From an uncultured Xylophilus sp. (GTDB lineage Bacteria > Pseudomonadota > Gammaproteobacteria > Burkholderiales > Burkholderiaceae_C), in assembly GCA_913776965.1 (NCBI GenBank), contig CAJYQL010000020.1, forward strand, positions 1-55,972: DNA of 55,972 nucleotides, in the 5' to 3' direction. Positions 49,840 to 55,972 of the stretch are shown piece by piece (position 1 is the first letter of the stretch; each line of letters begins with the position of its first letter). The translations under genes and the position numbers were made by a program. The notes beneath the pieces are model-generated. The model was not told the DNA's origin and ran no database searches. It saw nothing but the letters and a program-made list of their open reading frames with translations.

Positions 49840-51479
49840 TCGCGATCGACCTCCGCACCACCCTGGGCGAGGCGCTGTTCCGCGCCGCCGACGCGTACGG
49901 CGACAAGCCCCTGCTGATGGTGCCCGCGAACCCCGGCCGCGACTACGACCCGGCCGGCCGCACCATCGGCTTCGCCGCCATGGCCGCCCAGGTGCAGGCG
50001 CTGATGGCGCGGTATGCCGAGACCGGCTACGGGCTCGGCCACCGCGTCGGCCTGCTGCTGGAATCGCGGCCCGAACATATGCTGCACAAGCTGGCGCTCA
50101 ACGCGCTCGGCGCCTGCTGCGTGCCGGTCAACCCGGATTACCGGCCGCGCGAACTGGCCTACCTGGTGGACCATGCGAATCTCGACCTGCTGCTGCTGCT
50201 CGAGGCCCGCCTGCCCGACCTGGAGGCCGCGCGGGCCGAATGCCGCAACCGCCCCGCCGTCGCGACGCTGGAGCGCTTCGCCCAGACCCTGCCGGCCGCC
50301 CGCCGCGCCGCCGTGCCCGGCACGCCCGACGGCACCACGCCCGCCAGCATCCTCTACACCAGCGGCACCACCGGCCGGCCCAAGGGCTGCGTGCTGTCGC
50401 ACCGCTACGAACTCGCCTCGGGCCATGCCTACGCCACCCGCGGCGGGCTGGCCACGCTGCGCGAGGGCGCGGAGCGGATCTACAACCCGCTGCCGCTGTT
50501 CCACGTCAATGCGTCGATCCTGTCGTTCCAGTGCGCGCTGCTGACCGGCAACTGCCAGGTGCAGTCCGACCGTTTCCGGCCCGCCCGCTGGTGGACCGAG
50601 GTGCGCGAGAGCGGCGCGACGGTCGTGCACTACCTGGGCGTGATCGTGCAGATGCTGATGGCCCTGCCGCCCGGCCCGCAGGACCGCGACCACCAGGTGC
50701 GCTTCGGCTTCGGTGCCGGTGCCGAGCCGCAGCTGCATGCAGCCTTCGAGGCGCGTTTCGGCTTTCCACTGCTCGAGCTCTGGGGCATGACCGAGATGGT
50801 GCGGGCGCTGGTGGACTGCCATGCGCCGCGCCAGGTCGGCACCCGCGCCTTCGGCCGGCCGCTGCCCGAGGCCGGCGTGGAAGCGCAGGTGGTGGACGAC
50901 GCTGACCGCGAGGTGTCGCGCGGCACGGTGGGCGAACTCGTCATCCGCCATTCCGAAGCCACGCCGCGCCAGGACTTCTTCGACGGCTACCTGGACGACC
51001 CCGCCGCCACCGAAGCGGCCTGGCGCAGCGGCTGGTTCCACACCGGCGACCTGGTCACGCAGGACCCGGACGGCATGCTGCACTTCGTGGACCGGCGCAA
51101 GAACATCATCCGCCGCTCCGGCGAGAACATCGCCGCCGCCGAGGTGGAGGCCACGCTGCTTACCCATCCCTGGGTCGCGCAGGCGGCGGTGATGGCGGTG
51201 CCCGACGCGGTGCGCGAGGAGGAAGTCATGGCCTGCGTGGTGCTGCGGCCCGACGCGCCGGCCGACCGGCAGGCGGTGGCGAACGCGCTGTTCGACCATT
51301 GCGATGCGGCGCTGGCGTACTACAAGGCACCGGGCTGGCTGCACGTCACCGACGACATCCCGACCACCGGCACGCAGAAGATCCAGAAGCACGCGATCTT
51401 CCCGGCGGGCACCGACCCGCGCACGGCGCCGGGCGTGCAGGACCTGCGGGCGCGCAAGCGGCGCACGCGCATCGCCTGA
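49836..51479 (+). CDS. AMP-forming acyl-CoA synthetase/ligase
   Basis: The 547-residue member of the ANL superfamily activates a carboxylic acid with ATP and CoA. Motifs are the P-loop ILYTSGTTGRPKG (about residues 169-181), LELWGMTEM, SGWFHTGDL and the hinge DRRKNIIRRSGENIAAAEVE. The C-terminal catalytic Lys is in TTGTQKIQK. It is translationally coupled to GMC oxidoreductase 2 (ATGA overlap) and ends 6 bp before the convergent mocR. The substrate is probably the acid made from the transported compound. Confidence 0.92.
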   Translation: MIAIDLRTTLGEALFRAADAYGDKPLLMVPANPGRDYDPAGRTIGFAAMAAQVQALMARYAETGYGLGHRVGLLLESRPEHMLHKLALNALGACCVPVNPDYRPRELAYLVDHANLDLLLLLEARLPDLEAARAECRNRPAVATLERFAQTLPAARRAAVPGTPDGTTPASILYTSGTTGRPKGCVLSHRYELASGHAYATRGGLATLREGAERIYNPLPLFHVNASILSFQCALLTGNCQVQSDRFRPARWWTEVRESGATVVHYLGVIVQMLMALPPGPQDRDHQVRFGFGAGAEPQLHAAFEARFGFPLLELWGMTEMVRALVDCHAPRQVGTRAFGRPLPEAGVEAQVVDDADREVSRGTVGELVIRHSEATPRQDFFDGYLDDPAATEAAWRSGWFHTGDLVTQDPDGMLHFVDRRKNIIRRSGENIAAAEVEATLLTHPWVAQAAVMAVPDAVREEEVMACVVLRPDAPADRQAVANALFDHCDAALAYYKAPGWLHVTDDIPTTGTQKIQKHAIFPAGTDPRTAPGVQDLRARKRRTRIA

Positions 51480-51485
51480 CGCGCC

Positions 51486-52874
51486 TCAGCCGCCCAGCAC
51501 CGTCCGCATCGCCGCGGTGAAGCGCGTGTCCAGCACCGCGTGCACGTTGTAGCGCGACCAGGGCGACGGCGCCGCCGCATCGACGCAGAAGATGCGGCCC
51601 GGCGCCATCACCACGTCCTGCGCCATCAGCGTCTGCGCGGTGGCGAGCGAGTCGGCCACGCCCGGCAGGCGTGCCCAGAGGAAGAGCGACTGCGGCGTGT
51701 CGGCGAACACCTCGGCGCCGAAGCTGCGCAGCAGCGCGCGGCCGCGCAGGCTGGCGTCGGCCACCCGGCCGCGCAGCCGCTCCAGATGGCGCGGATGGGC
51801 GCGCTCGCCGAGCAGCGTGTCGACGGTGCGCTCGCTGTACTCGCTGCTGCTGGTGTTGACCAGCACCTTCAGGTCGGCCAGGTCGCTCGCCAGGTCCGGG
51901 CTGCAGGCGACGAAGCCGACCCGCAGCGCCGCCGACAGCGATTTGGAAAAACTGCCCACGTACAGCGTGCGTTCCAGCTGGTCGAGCGCGCTGATGCGCG
52001 GCGCGGCGGCGGGGTGCAGGTCGCAGAGCGCGTCGTTCTCGACGATGCGCAGGTCGAAGCGCTCGGCCAGCGCCAGCACCTGCCGGGCGCGCGCGGCGGT
52101 GATGTCGGACCCGGTCGGGTTGTGGCCGAGCGACTGGGTGAAGAAGAGCCGCGGCCGCCAGCGCTGCAGCAGGGCTTCCAGCGCGACCGGGTCGGGCCCG
52201 TCGGCGCGCCGCGGCACGCCTACGATGTGCGCGCCGGCGAGCTTCAGCTTACCGAACAGCGGGTAGTAGCCCGGGTCGTCCACCAGCACCGGCGCGCCCG
52301 GAGGCACGAAGTAGCGCACGATGAAGTCGATCGCCTGGTTGGCGCCGTGGGTCAGCACGATCTGGCGCGGCTGCGCGTCGATGCCGATGTCGGCCAGCTT
52401 GCGTGCCAGCCGCTGGCGCAGCGGCGCATAGCCGCGCCGGTCGCCGTAGCGGAACAGCGTGCCCAGCCCGCCCCGGGCCACCTTGTGGTGCACCCGGTCG
52501 AGCCGCGCGCCCTGCAGCCATTCTGCGGGCGGGAAGGCGTCGCCCACGCTCAGGTGTCCCGGCGCCACGTGCAGCTGGTTGCGCAGCAGCCAGACGATGT
52601 CCATCGCGCGGCCGAGCGAGCCGGAATCGTCGTCGGCGCGTTCCGGCTCGATCGCCGGCTCCTTCACGAAGTAGCCGGCGCCGCGCTTGGGCTCCACCAG
52701 CCCGCGCGCGACCAGCGATTCGAAGGCGGTGACCACCGTGTTCTTGCCGTAGCCGCGCAGCCGCGCGATCTCGCGCAGCGAGGGCAGCTTGTCGCCCGGC
52801 TTGTAGGCGCCGTCGTGGATCTGACGCTCGATCGCGTTGGCGAGCGTCAGGAAGATCGGGGTGATGCGGGCCAT
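51486..52874 (-). CDS. MocR-type regulator: GntR winged helix fused to PLP aminotransferase domain
   Basis: The 462-residue regulator has an N-terminal GntR wHTH (residues 1-70; PGDKLPSLREIARLRGYGKN) and a fold-type I aminotransferase-like domain. The PLP contacts are N252 (HNPTG), D281 (ENDALCD) and the Schiff-base lysine K311 in VGSFSKSLSA, all present. MocR proteins sense PLP-reactive amino compounds or use PLP as a ligand. It follows the hydrolase gene by 17 bp on the same strand. Two identical-arm palindromes in the locus are its likely binding sites. Confidence 0.9.
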   Translation of the reverse strand: MARITPIFLTLANAIERQIHDGAYKPGDKLPSLREIARLRGYGKNTVVTAFESLVARGLVEPKRGAGYFVKEPAIEPERADDDSGSLGRAMDIVWLLRNQLHVAPGHLSVGDAFPPAEWLQGARLDRVHHKVARGGLGTLFRYGDRRGYAPLRQRLARKLADIGIDAQPRQIVLTHGANQAIDFIVRYFVPPGAPVLVDDPGYYPLFGKLKLAGAHIVGVPRRADGPDPVALEALLQRWRPRLFFTQSLGHNPTGSDITAARARQVLALAERFDLRIVENDALCDLHPAAAPRISALDQLERTLYVGSFSKSLSAALRVGFVACSPDLASDLADLKVLVNTSSSEYSERTVDTLLGERAHPRHLERLRGRVADASLRGRALLRSFGAEVFADTPQSLFLWARLPGVADSLATAQTLMAQDVVMAPGRIFCVDAAAPSPWSRYNVHAVLDTRFTAAMRTVLGG

Positions 52875-52891
52875 GGGCTGCGCGGCGTGGA

Positions 52892-53776
52892 TCAGGCCGC
52901 GCCGAAGAAGGCGCGCATCTCGGCCAGCACCGCGTCCGGCGCCTCCTCGGCCAGGTAGTGGCCGCAGGGCAGCGCCCGGCCCGAGACGGTGTCGGCCGCC
53001 GCCTGCCACAGCGCCAGCACGTCGAAGTTGCGGCCGACCGCGCCTTCGGCGCCCCACAGCACCCGCAGCGGCATCGCGAGGCGCCGGCCGGCGTCGCGGT
53101 CGGCGCGGTCGTGCTCCAGGTCGATGCCGGCCGAGGCGCGGTAGTCGCCGCAGATGCCCGCCGCGGTGCCGGGCAGCGCGATGCAGCGCTCGTATTCGGC
53201 GAGCGCCTCCGGGGCGAAGGCGGCCAGCCCTGCATGGCGGCGGCCCATCACCTCGCGCACGTAGGCCGCCGGGTCGGCCGCGATCAGGCGTTCCGGCAGC
53301 GGCGCCGGCTGGATCAGGAAGAACCAGTGCCAGTAGGCGCGGGCGAAGGCGTCGGTCGTGCCCTCGTACATCGCGAGGGTGGGCGCCACGTCGAGCAGCA
53401 GCAGCCGGCGCGCCCGCTCCGGATGGTCGAGCGCCAGCCGGTGCGCCACCCGCGCGCCGCGGTCGTGCGCGCCGAGCAGGAACTGCCGGTGGCCCAGGCC
53501 TTCCATGACCGCGACCATGTCCTGCGCCATCGCGCGCTTCGCATAGGCGGCGCCGCTCTCAACCGGCGCCGGCTTGGCCGAATCGCCGTAGCCGCGCAGG
53601 TCGGCCAGCACCACCGCGTAGTCCTGGGCCAGCGCGGGTGCGACGCGGTGCCACATCGCATGCGTCTGCGGATGGCCGTGCAGCAGCAGCAGCGGCGCGC
53701 CGGTGCCGGCGGTGCGCACGCGGATCGTGGTGCCGTCGGCGCCCGGCAGGTCGTGGATGGCGAAGTCGTCGAGCAT
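52892..53776 (-). CDS. Alpha/beta hydrolase with the full fluoroacetate-dehalogenase signature
   Basis: The 294-residue hydrolase carries the catalytic set of fluoroacetate dehalogenases: nucleophile D105 with R106 and R109 in GAHDRGARVAHRL, acid D129 in LLLLDVAPT, base H273 in CGHYLAEEAP, and the halide pocket H150-W151 (YWHWFFLIQ) with Y212 (GDYRAS). HGHPQTHAMW forms the oxyanion region. The family hydrolyses C-F or C-Cl bonds in haloacetates; some members may act on other carboxylates. It is co-transcribed with mocR and divergent from the HMG-CoA reductase gene. Why a dehalogenase sits in this locus is unclear. Confidence 0.88.
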   Translation of the reverse strand: MLDDFAIHDLPGADGTTIRVRTAGTGAPLLLLHGHPQTHAMWHRVAPALAQDYAVVLADLRGYGDSAKPAPVESGAAYAKRAMAQDMVAVMEGLGHRQFLLGAHDRGARVAHRLALDHPERARRLLLLDVAPTLAMYEGTTDAFARAYWHWFFLIQPAPLPERLIAADPAAYVREVMGRRHAGLAAFAPEALAEYERCIALPGTAAGICGDYRASAGIDLEHDRADRDAGRRLAMPLRVLWGAEGAVGRNFDVLALWQAAADTVSGRALPCGHYLAEEAPDAVLAEMRAFFGAA

Positions 53777-53841
53777 GGGGATCGTCTCCTGAGTTCGGAT
53801 GCGCGCGCCGGCCCGGGGCGGCCGGGCGCTGTCGTCCGCAA

Positions 53842-53865
53842 CTGTACCTACCGCCACGGGTACAG
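53842..53865. promoter_or_regulatory. 24-bp palindromic operator, copy 2 (probable MocR site)
   Basis: CTGTACC, 10 bp, GGTACAG. A -10-like TAGAGT lies at 53872-53877, again 6 bp after the palindrome. The site sits between the hydrolase-mocR operon and the HMG-CoA reductase gene, so it could serve both directions and autoregulation. Confidence 0.7.
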
Positions 53866-53909
53866 CGCCCCTAGAGTGGCCGGCAACGACCACCGGAGAC
53901 ACCGACACC

Positions 53910-55193
53910 ATGAGCCTCGATTCGCGCCTGCCCAACTTCCGCGCCCTCGCGCCCGCCGACCGCCTCGCGCACATCGTGCAGGCCGCCGGCCTCACCGCCG
54001 ACGAGGCCGCGCTGCTGCAGTCGCCCGGCGCGCTCGGCCTGACGCGCGCCGACGGGATGATCGAGAACGTGGTCGGCACCTTCGAGCTGCCGCTGGGCGT
54101 GGCGACCAATTTCCGGGTCAACGGCCGCGACGTGCTGGTGCCGATGGCGGTGGAGGAACCCTCGGTGGTCGCGGCCGCGAGCTTCATGGCCCGGCTGGCG
54201 CGCGAGAGCGGCGGCTTCGAGACCAGCAGCAGCACCCCGCTGATGCGCGCGCAGGTGCAGATCCTGGGCACCACCGACCCGCGCGGCGCGCGGCAGGCGC
54301 TGCTGCGCCGCCGCGACGACATCCTGGCGGTCGCCAACAGCCGCGACAACGTGCTGATCGGCCTCGGCGGCGGTTGCCGCGACATCGAGGTCCATGTGTT
54401 CGAGACGACGCCGCGCGGCGCGATGGTGGTGCTGCACCTGATCGTCGACGTGCGCGACGCGATGGGCGCCAACACCGTCAACACGATGGCCGAGGCGGTC
54501 TCGCCGCTGCTGGAGGAGATCACCGGCGGTCAGGTGCGGCTGCGCATCCTGTCGAACCTGGCCGACCTGCGCCTCGCACGCGCGCGGGTGTCCTTGTCGC
54601 CCGAGGTGCTGACCACCGCCGAGCGCAGCGGCGCCGAGATCATCGAGGGCGTGCTCGATGCCTACGCCTTCGCGGCGGTGGACCCGTACCGGGCGGCCAC
54701 TCACAACAAGGGGATCATGAACGGCATCGACCCGGTGATCGTGGCGACCGGCAACGACTGGCGCGCAGTGGAGGCCGGCGCCCACGCCTACGCCTGCCGC
54801 GACGGCCACTACGGCTCGCTGACCTGCTGGGAGAAGGACACCCGCGGCCACCTGGTCGGCACGATCGAGATGCCGATGCCGGTCGGCCTGGTCGGCGGCG
54901 CCACCAAGACCCATCCGCTGGCGCGGCTGGCGCTGAAGATCATGGGCGTGCGCTCGGCGCAGGAACTGGGCGAGATCGCGGTCGCGGTCGGCCTGGCGCA
55001 GAACCTGGGCGCCCTGCGTGCGCTTGCGACCGAGGGCATCCAGCGCGGCCACATGGCGCTGCACGCCCGCAACATCGCCGTCGTGGCTGGCGCCACCGGC
55101 GACGAGATCGACCGCATCGCCCGCACCATGGCCGCCGAGAAGGACGTGCGGGCGGACCGGGCGCTGGCCCTGCTGGCCGAGATCCGCGGCTGA
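53910..55193 (+). CDS. mvaA: Degradative class II hydroxymethylglutaryl-CoA reductase
   Basis: The 427-residue enzyme matches class II HMG-CoA reductases. The catalytic residues known from Pseudomonas mevalonii fall at the same numbers here: E83 (VEEPSVV), K267 (HNKGIMNG), D283 (TGNDWRA) and H381 ([10 protein letters not shown]). [13 protein letters not shown] (183-195) is the nucleotide/substrate loop. In bacteria that lack mevalonate-based isoprenoid synthesis this enzyme oxidises mevalonate to HMG-CoA for growth. The start at 53910 has CGGAGA upstream. A palindromic operator lies 45 bp before it. No HMG-CoA lyase gene is in the window. Confidence 0.94.
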   Translation: MSLDSRLPNFRALAPADRLAHIVQAAGLTADEAALLQSPGALGLTRADGMIENVVGTFELPLGVATNFRVNGRDVLVPMAVEEPSVVAAASFMARLARESGGFETSSSTPLMRAQVQILGTTDPRGARQALLRRRDDILAVANSRDNVLIGLGGGCRDIEVHVFETTPRGAMVVLHLIVDVRDAMGANTVNTMAEAVSPLLEEITGGQVRLRILSNLADLRLARARVSLSPEVLTTAERSGAEIIEGVLDAYAFAAVDPYRAATHNKGIMNGIDPVIVATGNDWRAVEAGAHAYACRDGHYGSLTCWEKDTRGHLVGTIEMPMPVGLVGGATKTHPLARLALKIMGVRSAQELGEIAVAVGLAQNLGALRALATEGIQRGHMALHARNIAVVAGATGDEIDRIARTMAAEKDVRADRALALLAEIRG

Positions 55194-55204
55194 GCGGATT
55201 ACTC

Positions 55205-55235
55205 CTGTTTCGATAGCACCCCGCGCAGATCCTGC
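55205..55235 (+). repeat. Possible partial dispersed-repeat copy R5
   Basis: TTTCGATAGC followed by CGCGCAG resembles the left part of copy R1. It lies in the mvaA-GST gap and is degenerate. Confidence 0.35.
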
Positions 55236-55955
55236 ATGCGTCCGAGCCCGAAAATCTTCCTGCACCACTGCGTCGGCGCCCGCTCGTTTCGGCCGCTGTG
55301 GCTGCTGGAGGAACTGCAAGCGCCCTACGCGCTGGCGATGCTGCCCTTCCCGCCGCGCGCCCGCGCCCGCGACTACCTGGCGCGCAACCCGCTCGGCACC
55401 GTGCCGCTGCTGGAGGACGGCGACGTGCGCATGACCGAGTCGGCCGCGATGTGCCAGTACCTGCCGCAGCGGTGCGACCCCGACCACCGCCACGGCCTGG
55501 CGGTGCGGCCCGACGAGCCGGGCTACGCCGCCTGGCTCGACCTGCTGCACCACGGCGAGGCGACGCTGACCTTCCCGCAGACGCTGGTGCTGCGCTACCG
55601 GCATTTCGAGACGCCGGAGCGCCGGCTGCCGCAGGCGGCGGACGATTACGAGAAGTGGTTCCTGGCGCGCCTGCGGGGCATCGACGCGCGGCTGGCCGGC
55701 CGAAACGGCGACGCTGGCGACGCCGGCTGGCTCTGCGCCGGCCGCTTCACGGCGGCCGACGTGTCGGTCGGCTACGCGCTGATGCTCGGCGATTTCCTGG
55801 GGCTGGAGCCGCGCTATCCGCAGGCGGTGCAGCGCTACTGGGCGCGGCTGCAGCAGCGCGACGGCTACCGCCGGGCCCTCGCTGCCGAGCGGGCGGCGGC
55901 CATCGCACAGGGTGTTTCGCCAAGGCCTGCGCCGCAGGTGCTAGACGCCGCATAG
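55236..55955 (+). CDS. Glutathione S-transferase family protein
   Basis: The 239-residue protein has an N-terminal thioredoxin-like GST domain with NPLGTVPLLEDGDVRMTESA, the cis-proline and glutathione gamma-glutamyl site. A helical C-terminal domain follows with FTAADVSVGYALMLGDFLG, the N-capping box region. The N-terminus FLHHCVGARSFRPLW has Cys and Ser near the usual catalytic position. It lies 42 bp after mvaA on the same strand and may belong to its transcription unit. The role could be detoxification or an isomerase-type step; the substrate is unknown. Confidence 0.87.
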   Translation: MRPSPKIFLHHCVGARSFRPLWLLEELQAPYALAMLPFPPRARARDYLARNPLGTVPLLEDGDVRMTESAAMCQYLPQRCDPDHRHGLAVRPDEPGYAAWLDLLHHGEATLTFPQTLVLRYRHFETPERRLPQAADDYEKWFLARLRGIDARLAGRNGDAGDAGWLCAGRFTAADVSVGYALMLGDFLGLEPRYPQAVQRYWARLQQRDGYRRALAAERAAAIAQGVSPRPAPQVLDAA

Positions 55956-55972
55956 GTCGGCGCGGGGGGGGG

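Noticed and set aside
55236-55955. GST gene as the missing maleylacetoacetate isomerase (maiA) of the homogentisate pathway
   Set aside because: It lies 28 kb from the hmgA/fahA operon in a different regulon, and I see no strong zeta-class signature; assignment would be a guess.
55956-55972. G-rich run at the very end of the window
   Set aside because: Too short to interpret, and it could reflect a sequence edge or assembly artefact.

Overview
The window is very GC-rich throughout and reads as a chromosomal segment of a betaproteobacterium of the order Burkholderiales, most likely Comamonadaceae. The evidence is five Bug/TctC-type periplasmic receptors, the hemE-priA pair, the rpe / gph-trpE neighbourhood, an apaG-Gcr-antiporter-GCS2 ligase row, and a short dispersed repeat with several intergenic copies. 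I see no rRNA, tRNA, CRISPR array, transposase or integrase.

Layout. 1-8.9 kb: the 3' end of a dsbD-type gene, a chemotaxis receptor with an AT-rich upstream region, L-asparaginase, hemE, a 1.1-kb gene-free region, priA and an extensin-like protein. 8.9-18.4 kb: an IclR regulator divergent from a catabolic operon. That operon encodes four Bug receptors, two LigI-like amidohydrolases, an RraA/LigK-like aldolase, a D-2-hydroxyacid dehydrogenase and an SMP-30 lactonase, which suggests breakdown of a lactone-forming carboxylic acid. 18.4-21 kb: a SUMF1-domain protein, a CsbD-like protein and a transglutaminase-like protein. 21-28.8 kb: a minus-strand homogentisate operon (MBL protein, FAD monooxygenase, DUF2783, hmgA, Bug receptor, fahA) with a divergent IclR regulator. 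28.9-35.7 kb: trpE, gph and rpe, with a katE-containing stress group lying between gph and rpe. 35.8-41.5 kb: apaG, the Gcr 'recombinase' membrane protein, a CPA2 antiporter, a GCS2-type ligase and an Asp/Glu racemase family gene. 41.5-56 kb: a second catabolic locus with two GMC oxidoreductases, a branched-chain-type ABC transporter with a fused permease-ATPase, an acyl-CoA ligase, a MocR regulator, a fluoroacetate-dehalogenase-like hydrolase, a degradative class II HMG-CoA reductase and a GST.

Two observations stand out. First, the hemE-priA gap carries three copies of one module: DnaA-box-like site, IHF-consensus site, DnaA-box-like site. The spacing from the IHF site to the second DnaA box is exactly 109 bp in all three. 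This looks like an origin-type or DnaA-titrating/reactivating (datA/DARS-like) locus. Second, the same 24-bp palindrome lies 6 bp upstream of a -10-like hexamer both before the ABC-transporter operon and in the divergent promoter region between the hydrolase-mocR pair and the HMG-CoA reductase. That ties the whole 43-56 kb locus into one probable MocR regulon, apparently for an oxidised isoprenoid-like or mevalonate-like substrate. Both functional readings are inferences from sequence.
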